DNA of 64,000 bases. Source: VXNE01 sp965116625 (GTDB taxonomy: Bacteria > Pseudomonadota > Gammaproteobacteria > Pseudomonadales > Azotimanducaceae). The position numbers and the translations under genes are program-made. Below the pieces are notes generated by a model, which saw only the letters and a list, made by a program, of their open reading frames with translations, was not told where the DNA came from and made no database searches. Below are positions 45,734 through 54,912 of this stretch, one piece after another (within the stretch, counting starts at the first letter, position 1; every line of letters starts with the position of its first letter). The DNA lies in assembly GCA_965116625.1 (NCBI GenBank), contig OZ220717.1:186001-250000 (forward strand). The letters run 5' to 3'.

Positions 45734-45896
45734 CGGCGGTCACTCCCCTTCGAGAGAGCAATGCACACGCAACAGTGTTGATAACGCGTTGTCTCGCGCC
45801 TGCCGTACAACCAGATTCTCCTCGGACTCCCAAGGCCAAAGGCCATTGGCCACGTACAAGTCTACCTACATTCGCAGTCGCCAGATAAGCGTGGAA

Positions 45897-45916
45897 ATTA
45901 CCGTTATAGCGGTAAT
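45897..45916 (+). promoter_or_regulatory. HipB operator palindrome 1
   Basis: The 20-bp ATTACCGTTATAGCGGTAAT has 7-nt perfect arms. It is the first of three related sites upstream of hipB. Confidence 0.7.
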
Positions 45917-45967
45917 GGAGGACACGTTGGTCGCTGTGCTACCGGTTTTCCAGCCGTCTTGATCCAG

Positions 45968-45987
45968 ATTACCGCCTTAGCGGTAAA
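45968..45987 (+). promoter_or_regulatory. HipB operator palindrome 2
   Basis: ATTACCGCCTTAGCGGTAAA is the second site, 71 bp from site 1 and differing only in the spacer and last base. Confidence 0.7.
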
Positions 45988-46030
45988 TATTTGTAAAAAG
46001 CTGCTTGATATCGAATAGTTTCAGTTCCAA

Positions 46031-46050
46031 TATACCGCTATACCGGTACA
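46031..46050 (+). promoter_or_regulatory. HipB operator palindrome 3
   Basis: TATACCGCTATACCGGTACA is the third site, ending 15 nt before the hipB ATG and likely covering the promoter. Confidence 0.65.
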
Positions 46051-46065
46051 AATCCGCAAATATCC

Positions 46066-46353
46066 ATGAAGGCAACTTCGTCGAATCTGATCGGGAATGC
46101 TGTGAGGTTCCATCGGAGACGTGGCGGGCTGAGTCAACGTTCTCTGGCAGACCTGGCCGGGGTCGGCAAGACCTCCGTGTTCGATATCGAAAAAGGCAAA
46201 CCCACAGTTCGGTTGGCCACCTTGATGGCGGTCTTGCGCGTCCTCAACATCGACCTGGTCCTCGATGGCCCGCTAATGACCGAATGTGCGACAGCCTTGA
46301 CTGACCCGCCGGTGAACCCGTCTGCGGAACGCGATGAGGACTCGACCCGGTGA
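46066..46353 (+). CDS. hipB: HipB-type antitoxin/repressor
   Basis: This 95-residue XRE-type helix-turn-helix protein has LSQRSLADLAGVGKTSVFDIEKGKPTVRL as its recognition unit. It represses through the three upstream palindromes. The 3' end overlaps hipS by 4 nt (a GTGA junction). It is the first gene of a HipBST tripartite module. Confidence 0.9.
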   Translation: MKATSSNLIGNAVRFHRRRGGLSQRSLADLAGVGKTSVFDIEKGKPTVRLATLMAVLRVLNIDLVLDGPLMTECATALTDPPVNPSAERDEDSTR

Positions 46354-46691
46354 GACGGGCAACGATCTTCGTGCATGGCGAACCCGCAGGCGTGCTTGAG
46401 GAGCACGGGCCGGCCAGCTTCGTCTTCCGGTATCTCGAAACCTACGTCGGCGCACCAGTGTCGCTGACCATGCCGATATCGGAACGGGAGTTCCCGTTCG
46501 AGGGTTTCCCGCCCTTCTTCGAGGGACTGCTCCCGGAAGGAGAGATGCTGGATGGCCTGCTGCGCCAGCGCAAGCTTGATCGGGGAGACCTGTTCGGGCA
46601 GCTCCTGGCAGTGGGCGAGGATGTCGTTGGCGCGGTGACCATCGTCGAGGAGCCCTCAGCCGGGGGAGCTTCCCCGACCGCTGACGCGTGA
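46350..46691 (+). CDS. hipS: HipS (HipA N-subdomain-1) antitoxin
   Basis: This 113-residue HipA N-terminal-like domain has VFRYLETYVGAPVSLTMPISEREFPFEGFPPFFEGLLPEGEM. In known HipBST modules this separate domain neutralises HipT. The last 13 codons and stop come from an inserted 80-bp repeat (46652-46731), so the original C-terminus has been replaced. The start is GTG. Confidence 0.85.
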   Translation: MRRATIFVHGEPAGVLEEHGPASFVFRYLETYVGAPVSLTMPISEREFPFEGFPPFFEGLLPEGEMLDGLLRQRKLDRGDLFGQLLAVGEDVVGAVTIVEEPSAGGASPTADA

Positions 46692-46731
46692 GGAAGCTGC
46701 CAGCACTTCCTCGTCGACGGAGGCGTACTTC
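46652..46731 (+). repeat. 80-bp REP-like repeat, copy C inside hipS-hipT
   Basis: It is aligned base for base with copies at 7757-7836 and 7846-7925 in the same GCCnTCAG start, CCGCTGACGCGT core and GGAGGCGTA end. It provides the end and stop codon of hipS and a GGAGG 8 nt before the hipT ATG. Confidence 0.8.
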
Positions 46732-47691
46732 ATGGAAGCCGGCGTGAATCGTTGTCCCATCACGTATGAGTCGTGCGGCGAAGCGAGATACTCCCGTGCG
46801 GGATTGCGCCTGCTGTCACCGAATCTCGAAGCCCTGAACGATTTCCCCTACGACGCGGCACGCCAGCGGCAGGAAGCGATTGTTCGCGCCGGCAAGATGT
46901 CGATACAGGGTGTTCAGCCCAAGTTGAGCGTGCGGCTCGACGCCAAGGCCGGCCTTTTCGTGATCGTCGATCAGGGCGGACGATTCATATTCAAGCCGCA
47001 GCACGGCGTGTATCCCAACCTGCCGGAAAACGAGGGCCTCACCATGCACCTGGCGAAGCTCTGCGGGATCGAAGTACCAGTCAGCGGAATCGTCCGCAGC
47101 GTCGACGGCACCTGGTCGTACTTCGTGCGTCGCTTCGACCGAACGGGACACACCGGCAAGGTCGCGGTGGAAGACTTCGCCCAACTCGCGGGTTTGAACC
47201 GTGAGGTCAAGTACGACTTCAGCATGGAGCGGCTGGTGGGACTACTGGATACGTACTGCACGTTTCCAGCCATCGAAAAAGTGAAGCTCCTGAAAAGAAG
47301 CCTGTTCAACTTTCTCGTGGGCAACGAGGACATGCACCTCAAGAACTTCTCGCTGATCACGAGACAGGGCAAAGTTGAACTCGCGCCTGCCTACGACTTC
47401 CTCAGCACCACGGTTGCTTTCATCGCACTCGGCAAACGCTTCGAGACGATCGAAGAAGTCGCGCTTCCGCTGCAGGGGAAGAAACGCGGTCTCGACCGGA
47501 AGACCTGGATCGCCTACTTCGCCATGGAACGGCTGCAACTTCCCGACAAGGTGATCCGCACCGTCCAGTCAGAACTGACCGGCGCCGCTTCCGCATGGCG
47601 GGCATGCATAGGCGAGTCATTCCTGCCCCCGGATCAGAAGGACCACTACCGGACCCTGCTGGCCAACCGTTTCGCGATGCTCGACCTGTAG
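46732..47691 (+). CDS. hipT: HipT serine/threonine kinase toxin
   Basis: This 319-residue HipA-fold kinase has its Gly-rich loop SIQGVQPKLSVRLD at about residues 58-71, the catalytic loop LVGNEDMHLKN at about 194-204 and the metal-binding APAYDFLST at about 218. Known HipT has SIS in the loop; here it is SIQ, so one of two autophosphorylation sites is replaced. The N-terminal NRCPITYESCGEARYSRAGLRLL is HipT-like. Translation starts just past the 80-bp repeat. Confidence 0.9.
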   Translation: MEAGVNRCPITYESCGEARYSRAGLRLLSPNLEALNDFPYDAARQRQEAIVRAGKMSIQGVQPKLSVRLDAKAGLFVIVDQGGRFIFKPQHGVYPNLPENEGLTMHLAKLCGIEVPVSGIVRSVDGTWSYFVRRFDRTGHTGKVAVEDFAQLAGLNREVKYDFSMERLVGLLDTYCTFPAIEKVKLLKRSLFNFLVGNEDMHLKNFSLITRQGKVELAPAYDFLSTTVAFIALGKRFETIEEVALPLQGKKRGLDRKTWIAYFAMERLQLPDKVIRTVQSELTGAASAWRACIGESFLPPDQKDHYRTLLANRFAMLDL

Positions 47692-47819
47692 GAAAGAGTC
47701 ACCCGACATAGCGGTCCCAATCCGGCCGCTGCACACCGGGCAGGCTTCGCGTCCCAGGCTGTGTCCGCAACATGGTCAGTTATGCTTTCACCTTGGGGCG
47801 CACACCGGAGAAGGGAAAC

Positions 47820-48938
47820 ATGGCAGTACCGTTGAAAGTCGGGATGGTAGGCAGCGGGAGCATTTCGAATTCCCACCTGACCGCGTACCTGGAGCATCTG
47901 GACCGGGTGCGGCTCACGGCGGTGTGCGACGTCATCGAAGAGGCTGGCAGGGAGTACGCCGGGAGGGCCGGCGTCGACGCCGTGTACACGAACCTCGATG
48001 ACATGCTGCGCGAGGCGGACATCGAGGCCGTGGATATCTGTACCGGTCACGACCAGCACGCGGCGCCGGCGATTGCCGCTGCGCGAGCCGGCAAGCACGT
48101 GCTCGTCGAGAAGGCGATGGCGCATACGCTGCAGGATTGCCGGGACATGATCGACGCCGCCGACGCGTCGGGCGTGACCCTCATGGTCGCACAGCACCTC
48201 CGCCATGGCCCCAACGCCCGCGCGGTGAAACGATTCCTCGACGGAGGAAAGCTCGGCGAGATCCGCGCCATTCAGACCCACGCGGTCATCAGCATCGTGG
48301 GCTCGAAACCGGCCGGCCACTGGATGACAGACGGCAAGCAGGGCGGCGGGATCCTGCTGACCAACACCGTCCACCACCTCGACCTGATCCGCTACTACAT
48401 CGGCAACGTCAAGCGCGTGACGGGGGTCTGCAAGTCGATGCAGCCGCAATTGATCAACGACTGCGACGACATGGTCGCGGCAACCCTCGAATTCGAGAAC
48501 GGCGCGATCGGAAGCGTGTTCGGCAACTGGACCACGTCTCCGTCCCATGAGCCGATGTCGTACGTCATATACGGCAAGGACGGCACTCTCCACACCACCC
48601 GGCCTGACACGCCGGAGCAGGCGCGGGAGCAGTTCGGCACCGTCATGGTCTGTCTCAAGCCCGCGGACGACGTGCAGCCGCCCGCTCTGCGGGCGCCAGG
48701 CGCCCCAAGGCGATTCAGGACCCGAGTACGCTCGTCATTCGAACCCTTGGAACCGGACTACACGGATCTCCCCACACCGACACCGATCGTGAACGAGATC
48801 CTGCACTTCGGGGACTGCTGCCGAACGGGCGAGGAACCCACCAGCAGCGGCAGGGACAACCTCGAGACGATGAAGATCATCTTCGGGATCTTCGAGTCCT
48901 CGCGGACGGGCAAGGCGGTCGACCTGGCCGACCTCTAG
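47820..48938 (+). CDS. Gfo/Idh/MocA-family oxidoreductase (copy 1)
   Basis: This 372-residue NAD(P)-dependent sugar/inositol-type dehydrogenase has its Rossmann start VGMVGSGSISNSHLTAYLEH and the nucleotide loop LTAVCDV. The usual EKP motif reads EKAMAHTL, which keeps the Lys. GGGILLTNTVHHLDLIRYY carries the HHxD-type motif. The ATG at 47820 has AAGGGA 5-10 nt upstream. A paralogue lies at 59045. It converges on PhyH-HEAT copy 3. Confidence 0.88.
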   Translation: MAVPLKVGMVGSGSISNSHLTAYLEHLDRVRLTAVCDVIEEAGREYAGRAGVDAVYTNLDDMLREADIEAVDICTGHDQHAAPAIAAARAGKHVLVEKAMAHTLQDCRDMIDAADASGVTLMVAQHLRHGPNARAVKRFLDGGKLGEIRAIQTHAVISIVGSKPAGHWMTDGKQGGGILLTNTVHHLDLIRYYIGNVKRVTGVCKSMQPQLINDCDDMVAATLEFENGAIGSVFGNWTTSPSHEPMSYVIYGKDGTLHTTRPDTPEQAREQFGTVMVCLKPADDVQPPALRAPGAPRRFRTRVRSSFEPLEPDYTDLPTPTPIVNEILHFGDCCRTGEEPTSSGRDNLETMKIIFGIFESSRTGKAVDLADL

Positions 48939-48961
48939 CCTCTCCGAAACGCCTCGAACCG

Positions 48962-50575
48962 TTAGAGAAGCCGCTCGCCGGTCAGCGTGTGGTCCCAGCG
49001 ATGCGCCTTTAGATAATTGAGCGCATGCCGTAGCCCGGGGCGCTCCTCGCTGGCGCGCGGCCGCGTGAGCGCTTCTACCGCCAGGGCCTGCACATAACCG
49101 TTGACGTTGCCGAGGCAGGCCACCATCAGGTCGTCCACTTCGTCCATGTCGACATCGGAGTTCAGCAAGGCGCACAGCGCATTGAACCGGACACCCACCT
49201 CGCCGTATCTCTGGCCGGCGCGCATTCCCCCTTGCCAGGCGGGATTATCCACGGTCAGCAGCCTGCGGATGGCCGGCAGGGCGATGCCGATGTTCGTGCC
49301 GATGCAGCCCATGGCGTCCAGGATCGCCCGCGCGACCTGGTGGAGTTCGTGGTCCAGGAGCCTCGCGAGGTCTGGCACGGCACAGGCGGCGGGTTCACCG
49401 ATCTCACCCAGGGCGAAGGCGGCGTTGATCTTGATCCAGGCATCTTCGTGCCCGAGCAATTCCACGAGCGTCGGCACGGCAACTTCGCCCATGGCTCCCA
49501 GCGCGTACGCCTCGTCCTGCAGCGTATACGCGACATCGTTCCAGCGGCGTTCGTTGGGGTCGCCGATCGGTATGTATTCGCCGTACTTGTCCAGTTGGTA
49601 CTCACAGGTGAATTCGCGCTCCTGGCCGGCATTCGCGAGCAGGCTTGCCACGAGCGGCGCGATGGCATCGGCGCCAATCGCCGCAAGTTCGTAGATGGCT
49701 TCGAGACGGGCCGGTTGATCCGTGCCGTTCAGCAGCCCGATGAGTCGCGGTATCTCGTCTGGCCCTGCCGCGTTGCGGCCAGCAAAAGGCGGCGCGCCGC
49801 GCATCCAGTTCCATATGTAGGACCAGGCCCTCGTGTGGTCGAACTGCCCCAGTCGCGCTTTCGGCGACTGCCACTCCACCTCGCCACCGTCCCAGCTCGG
49901 CCCCACCGGGTTGCGGGTGCGCAGGAATATGAACTTGATCATGTACCGGGTCGAATCGGTCACATTGGTGAGCGCCGCGTGCGCGATGTCGAAGTCGATC
50001 AGCAGGCAGGTGCCCGCCTTGATGTCGTCGGCGACGAACGCGAACGGATAGTCGCTTCTTCCGAGGTACGGCTGAAGCTGCGTGCCCGGAATGACCCGGG
50101 TGGGCCCGCGCTCCGGCGGGGTGTCCTGTGGAAAGTACAGGATCATGGCGATCCGGGGCACGTGATACCGCGCCCGGGACATCGGAATGTGCCCGTCCTG
50201 GTGCCAGGCGCTGTTGCCCGACGACCCTTCTCCCATGGGCGCTCCATGCTCGCTCCCGGTAAGCCTCAGTTTCCGCTCCTCCTCGTCGAGCGGTTCGCTG
50301 ACGTGTCGGGACCGGTGAGGACTCAGGACGTAGCCGTCGCCAAGAATGCTCTGCAGGGCGCCGTGGATGACCGGCGCGTCCAGTATCTGCTGCAGCTCCG
50401 CGATCCGGGGCAGCACGTTGTTCCCCATGTAGAACTCGTGCTCGGCGTTCCACTCGAGCTTGTCGAAGATCTGCCGGTGGACTTGGCGGTCGAGGCCGCT
50501 GTCGAGCACGAGCACGCCGTCGCAGATGAACCGACGGACCTGCTCGTCGTCGAGTCTGATGCCGCCGGGCTTCAC
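48962..50575 (-). CDS. PhyH-type dioxygenase with C-terminal HEAT repeats (copy 3)
   Basis: This 537-residue paralogue has HxD in SAWHQDGHIPMSRARYHVPR, the distal His in DFDIAHAALTNVT and the Arg in STRYMIKF. HEAT units occupy residues about 290-525 and end ALNYLKAHRWDHTLTG. The start is GTG at 50575, overlapping the TGA of the LLM gene as GTGA; the longer frame to 50914 lies inside that gene. It is therefore translationally coupled to a flavin monooxygenase. Confidence 0.85.
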   Translation of the reverse strand: MKPGGIRLDDEQVRRFICDGVLVLDSGLDRQVHRQIFDKLEWNAEHEFYMGNNVLPRIAELQQILDAPVIHGALQSILGDGYVLSPHRSRHVSEPLDEEERKLRLTGSEHGAPMGEGSSGNSAWHQDGHIPMSRARYHVPRIAMILYFPQDTPPERGPTRVIPGTQLQPYLGRSDYPFAFVADDIKAGTCLLIDFDIAHAALTNVTDSTRYMIKFIFLRTRNPVGPSWDGGEVEWQSPKARLGQFDHTRAWSYIWNWMRGAPPFAGRNAAGPDEIPRLIGLLNGTDQPARLEAIYELAAIGADAIAPLVASLLANAGQEREFTCEYQLDKYGEYIPIGDPNERRWNDVAYTLQDEAYALGAMGEVAVPTLVELLGHEDAWIKINAAFALGEIGEPAACAVPDLARLLDHELHQVARAILDAMGCIGTNIGIALPAIRRLLTVDNPAWQGGMRAGQRYGEVGVRFNALCALLNSDVDMDEVDDLMVACLGNVNGYVQALAVEALTRPRASEERPGLRHALNYLKAHRWDHTLTGERLL

Positions 50576-51684
50576 TTGACCCTGGAGATGACCTCGTCGG
50601 CCATGAGTTGCATGGTCTCTCTCACCTCTTCGCGCGAGAGCACGTAGTCCATCATCATGCACATGATTTCGTCGGCGCCGAAGTCTTCGTGCAGTTCGTG
50701 AATGCGGTCCACCACCTCGTCCGGCGTTCCGAACAGGTTGGAACCTCGCTCGGGAGCGTTCGGGGGACGGGTGCGTCCGGTCCTTGCGGCATGTTCCCTG
50801 TGCATCCTGTCCGCACGTTCGATCGCACGGTTGGCATCCGCGCGGGTCGGCGCGACGTGCGCGCTGATGCGGATGACCACCTTCGGTTGTCCGGCGTGGC
50901 CCGCGTCCTTCCACGCCTGCCGGTAGTTCGCGACGTCCTGCTTCAGTACCGCATCGCCGCGCTCGTTATGGGAACTGCCGCCGCCGATGGCTATCCAGTA
51001 CCCGCTTTTGCCCATGGGAATGAAACTCTGCTGGCTGTCCAGGGGCAGCACGATCTGCGGATGGGGCTGCTGCACGGGTTTGGGGCTGACGCGCCCGACC
51101 GGATCCAGCCGCGGGTAGTCGTAGAACTCGCCGTGGTAGCCGGAGAACTCGTCCTCCGCCCAGGCCTGCTTCATTACGGCCAGGTACTCCAGGAAATGTC
51201 TCTGGCGGCGCGGATCGCCGATCGTGTTGCCGCCCGCGCCGTAGATGAAGCGGCCGTCGCTGACCTGGTCGATGATGGCGATCTGTTCCGCGACCTGGAT
51301 CGGGTCGGCCGCGGGCAGGCTTTCCAGGACATACCGGTACCGGTCCGCGCTGTCCCCCCTCCTGTCTATTTTCGACGCGCCTTCCGGAACCTCGGTGGTG
51401 AACTCTTCGTCGCGCGCCCGGAGGTGCGGAAGGTGCACGGCGGTCCCGATCCTGATCTGGCGGGTACGGGCGGCGACTCCGCACGACATCAGCAGCGGAT
51501 TGGAGCCTCCCAGCGGCGTGCCCCCGGCCCACACCGTATCCCATCCCATCTCGTCGGCAGCAACGATCTTCTCCAGGTCGCGGGCGTAGCCCTGGGCCAG
51601 CGTCTCGCCCGGTTTCGCGCCCCAGAAAGTCAAAAAGCCAATGTCCAATATTTCCTCTCCTTCCCCCCGGCGAGGGTCCGTCAC
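50572..51684 (-). CDS. LLM-class flavin monooxygenase coupled to PhyH-HEAT
   Basis: This 370-residue LLM oxidoreductase is of a different subgroup from the gene at 34177. Landmarks are DIGFLTFWGAKPGETLAQGYARDLEKI, GTAVHLPHLRARDEEF and SDGRFIYGAGGNTIGDP. A TAGAAT box lies 30 nt upstream of the ATG. The last codon overlaps the GTG of PhyH-HEAT copy 3, so the two products are made together. They may act on the same compound in sequence. Confidence 0.86.
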   Translation of the reverse strand: MTDPRRGEGEEILDIGFLTFWGAKPGETLAQGYARDLEKIVAADEMGWDTVWAGGTPLGGSNPLLMSCGVAARTRQIRIGTAVHLPHLRARDEEFTTEVPEGASKIDRRGDSADRYRYVLESLPAADPIQVAEQIAIIDQVSDGRFIYGAGGNTIGDPRRQRHFLEYLAVMKQAWAEDEFSGYHGEFYDYPRLDPVGRVSPKPVQQPHPQIVLPLDSQQSFIPMGKSGYWIAIGGGSSHNERGDAVLKQDVANYRQAWKDAGHAGQPKVVIRISAHVAPTRADANRAIERADRMHREHAARTGRTRPPNAPERGSNLFGTPDEVVDRIHELHEDFGADEIMCMMMDYVLSREEVRETMQLMADEVISRVK

Positions 51685-51714
51685 CGTAATCGGCTGCCAG
51701 TGACCAGACTCTTC

Positions 51715-51720
51715 ATTCTA
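51715..51720 (-). promoter_or_regulatory. Conserved TAGAAT -10-like box, LLM gene
   Basis: TAGAAT on the minus strand lies 30 nt before the LLM start, the same distance as at the compact PhyH genes. Confidence 0.45.
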
Positions 51721-51834
51721 CCCCCTCCCGGGAGACTGCGTTTTGTCCCTCTTCCCCCGCGCCTCGAAACCGATGGACTGATTCACGAAGGCTTATCCGC
51801 TAGGCTTGGAGCTACCTGTCTTCGCTCGACAATC

Positions 51835-53295
51835 ATGCCGATCCCGATCCAGCCGCTTAAGGAAGCGGAAATGCCGGCGCGCAAGCGGCCGATCCTCAGG
51901 ATGATCGGTCCCGGCGTCGTGATAGCGGGACTCGCCATCGGATCCGGCGAACTGATCATGTGGCCGTGGATCACGTCGGTGGTCGGCGCGCAACTGCTCT
52001 GGGCCGCCGCCATCGGCATCTTTCTCCAGCTCTGGGTCAACATCGAGATCGGGCGATGGACCATCGTCACCGGCGAGAGCCCGTTCACGGGCATGGCCCG
52101 GGCGCTCAAGCTCATCGTGTACGTGTTCGTATTCGTGATATTCGTGGGGAAGTTCCTGCCTGGATGGGCTCGCGAGACCGGCATCGCGCTGCGCGACCTC
52201 ATCTTCGGCCCCGGGCACGACAGCCCCGCCTGGCTATGGACCGCGCTCGTATTCGCCCTGGTGGCGGTGATCCTGTTCGGGCCCAAGGTCATCTACACCG
52301 CGGTGGAACGCTGCATCATGGGGCTGATCGCCGTCATCGTCGCCGGCCTCATCTATGTCGTCTGGGAGATCGGCTCGATGGATATCTTCCTCGCGATGTG
52401 GGACGGTCTCATCAACCTGTTCAGCTTCCCGGACTTCCCCGTGGACGTCGTGGCCGACGACGGATCGGTTCGCGATCAACTGACGTTCAACCGGTTCTTC
52501 GGCGCGGTCGTGTTCGCCGGTGCCGGCGGGCTCGGCAACCTGTACTACGCCTACTATCTCCGGGAGAAAGACATCGGCATGGGTGCGCGCATGCCCTCGC
52601 TCATGAGCCCCGCCCACAAGCACGAAGTGAAGGAAATGGATACCGGCTATATATACGCCGAGACCCCGGACAACCAGCGCCGTTTCCGGGACTGGTTCCG
52701 CTACGTCGTGATCGACCAGACGCTGTTCTTCTGGATTCTCGGCAGCTTCACCATGTTCCTGTTCATCTTCGGCGCCCTCGTCGTCCTGCACCCGATCGGC
52801 CTGGTGCCGGACCGGGGCAGCCTGGTGTGGGACCTCGCGTCGATCCTCGAACAGAGCATGGGCACGTTCGGCCGTTACCTGTTCCTGATCGTGGGCATGG
52901 CGGCCCTGTTCAGCACCCAGCTCGGCGGCATCGATGGTGGCAGCCGAATCTTTTCGGACCTGCTGCATACTAACTTCAAGTTCGGCCGATGGCTGAACCT
53001 CGAACAGTGGTACCTCGTGCTGGTCATCACGACGATGGTGATCGGCGTCTTCAGCGTGTGGTTCTTCGGCAGGTACGACATTGCCGGGCTCGACTTCCTG
53101 TTCATCGCGGCGCTCATCGGCGGGTTCGTCATGGCGGTCTACGTGCCCCTGATCCTCTACATGAACCTCACCTACCTGCCGAAGTCGGCGCGCCCGGGAT
53201 GGGTCAATATCGTGTTCATGGTTCTTGCGTCGGCCATGTACATCGCGTTCGCGGGCTACACCATCTACAGCAAGGTTGTCGAGGTAGTGACGTAG
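51835..53295 (+). CDS. Nramp-like membrane transporter without DPGN motif
   Basis: This 486-residue protein has about eleven membrane spans and Nramp-family organisation. The TM1 position that should read DPGN reads IGSGELIMWPW, so the usual metal ligands are missing. Hydrophobic blocks include LIVYVFVFVIFVGKFLPGW and YVVIDQTLFFWILGSFTMFLFIFGAL. The start at 51835 is chosen by homology; the longer frame from 50608 is antisense to the LLM gene. It is 22 nt before the fucosidase gene and may bring in its sugar or another substrate. Confidence 0.8.
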   Translation: MPIPIQPLKEAEMPARKRPILRMIGPGVVIAGLAIGSGELIMWPWITSVVGAQLLWAAAIGIFLQLWVNIEIGRWTIVTGESPFTGMARALKLIVYVFVFVIFVGKFLPGWARETGIALRDLIFGPGHDSPAWLWTALVFALVAVILFGPKVIYTAVERCIMGLIAVIVAGLIYVVWEIGSMDIFLAMWDGLINLFSFPDFPVDVVADDGSVRDQLTFNRFFGAVVFAGAGGLGNLYYAYYLREKDIGMGARMPSLMSPAHKHEVKEMDTGYIYAETPDNQRRFRDWFRYVVIDQTLFFWILGSFTMFLFIFGALVVLHPIGLVPDRGSLVWDLASILEQSMGTFGRYLFLIVGMAALFSTQLGGIDGGSRIFSDLLHTNFKFGRWLNLEQWYLVLVITTMVIGVFSVWFFGRYDIAGLDFLFIAALIGGFVMAVYVPLILYMNLTYLPKSARPGWVNIVFMVLASAMYIAFAGYTIYSKVVEVVT

Positions 53296-53317
53296 GACCG
53301 TTCACACGAGGAAAAAC

Positions 53318-54763
53318 ATGGACAAGCAATACGAACCTACGTGGCAATCGCTGCAGAACCACCGCACCCCGCAGTGGCTGCGCGAATCGAAATTCGGGAT
53401 CTACACCCACTGGGGCATCTACAGCGTTCCCGCGTGCGGACCCAACGGAACCTGGTATCCGTACAACATGTACCGCCCCGGCAACTCTCAGCACGATCAC
53501 CACGAAAGGACCTTCGGCAGCGCGTCGGCGTTCGGATACAAGGATTTCATCCCCCGGTTCACTGCGGAGAAGTTCGATGCCGACGAGTGGGCGGAGCTGT
53601 TCAGGTCGGCCGGCGCCAGGTTCGCGGGGCCGGTCGCCGAACACCACGACGGGTTCTCCCTCTGGGACAGCACCGTGAACGAGTGGAACGCGGCGAGAAT
53701 GGGTCCGAAGCGGGACGTGGTCGGCGAACTGGAAAAGGCGATCCGGGGCCAGGGCATGCGCTTCATGACCGCCTTCCACCACTTCGAGCAGTGGTGGTTC
53801 TATCCGCACTGGCGGAGTGACTGCGATGTCTCCGATCCGCAATTCGCCGGACTCTACGGTCCCATGCACAACCTCGATGGACTGGGCGCCGACGCGGACA
53901 ATGGTGGCAGCGATTGGCTGCTGCAGGATCGCCCGGACGGCAGGTTCCACGACCTCTGGCGCGCCAAGATCGACGAGGTCGTCGAGACCTACCGGCCCGA
54001 CCTGATGTGGTTCGACTTCGGATTGAACTTCGTGCAGGAGGACTACAAGAAGGACATGCTGGCCGACTACTACAACAAGGAGCGGGAATGGGGCCGGGAG
54101 CTCGCCGTGACCTACAAGACCCACGACCTCGTGCCGGGTGTCGCCCTGGTCGACTACGAACTCGGGCGCATGGAACGGCTGACCTACTACGACTGGATCA
54201 CGGACACGTCGATCGACGACCAGGGCGCCTGGTCGTTCGTGTCCGATGCGGGCTTCAAGAATGCGAGCGCACTGGTACACAATCTGGTCGACAACGTCAG
54301 CAAAAACGGCTATCTGCTCCTCAACGTCGGGCCCAAAGCGGACGGCAGCATTCCGGACGAAGCGAAGGAGCGACTCGTCGCGATGGGAGACTGGCTGAAG
54401 GTCAACGGCGAGGCGGTCTACGGCACGACGCCGTGGATGGCGTTCGGCGAAGGGCCGACCGAGATGACCGAGAGCGGCATGTTCAGCGAACGCCACGAGG
54501 TGGAGTACACGGCGGCGGACTACCGTTTCACCTGCACGGACCGCTGCATCTACGCCACGTGCCTTGGCTGGCCCGAGGAGACCTCCACGATCAAATCGCT
54601 CAGGCGATTGAACGAGGGGGAGATTCGCTCGGTCACGATGTTGGGATCCGATCAGCCCCTGGCGTGGCGCCTCGGCGGCAACGGACTCGAGATCCAGAGA
54701 CCAAAGGTCAAGCCCTGCGACCTGGCCTACGTCTACAAGATCGAGAGAAATAGCCCCTTCTGA
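53318..54763 (+). CDS. GH29 alpha-L-fucosidase
   Basis: This 481-residue enzyme has the GH29 start WLRESKFGIYTHWGIYSVPA, HHDGFSLWDS and the nucleophile region DLMWFDFGLNF (Asp). No signal peptide is seen, so it is cytoplasmic. It is probably co-transcribed with the Nramp-like transporter (22-nt gap). Fucosidases with PhyH neighbours suggest use of host or algal fucosylated compounds; that is inference. Confidence 0.9.
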   Translation: MDKQYEPTWQSLQNHRTPQWLRESKFGIYTHWGIYSVPACGPNGTWYPYNMYRPGNSQHDHHERTFGSASAFGYKDFIPRFTAEKFDADEWAELFRSAGARFAGPVAEHHDGFSLWDSTVNEWNAARMGPKRDVVGELEKAIRGQGMRFMTAFHHFEQWWFYPHWRSDCDVSDPQFAGLYGPMHNLDGLGADADNGGSDWLLQDRPDGRFHDLWRAKIDEVVETYRPDLMWFDFGLNFVQEDYKKDMLADYYNKEREWGRELAVTYKTHDLVPGVALVDYELGRMERLTYYDWITDTSIDDQGAWSFVSDAGFKNASALVHNLVDNVSKNGYLLLNVGPKADGSIPDEAKERLVAMGDWLKVNGEAVYGTTPWMAFGEGPTEMTESGMFSERHEVEYTAADYRFTCTDRCIYATCLGWPEETSTIKSLRRLNEGEIRSVTMLGSDQPLAWRLGGNGLEIQRPKVKPCDLAYVYKIERNSPF

Positions 54764-54912
54764 ACGTTCGCAGACTGGGTCAATCGCTGGATCAGGGCCC
54801 GTTTACCGCGCAGGCACTCGTTCGTCAAACGTGACGACCCAACAGGCTGAACTAGCCCCTCACGTTCTCGGGAAACCTCAAGGCTCGACTTCCCTTCGGA
54901 CCCCATGCCGGA

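Noticed and set aside
50608..51834. N-terminal extension of the Nramp-like frame
   Set aside because: These 409 codons are antisense to the LLM gene. Transporter homology begins at 51835.
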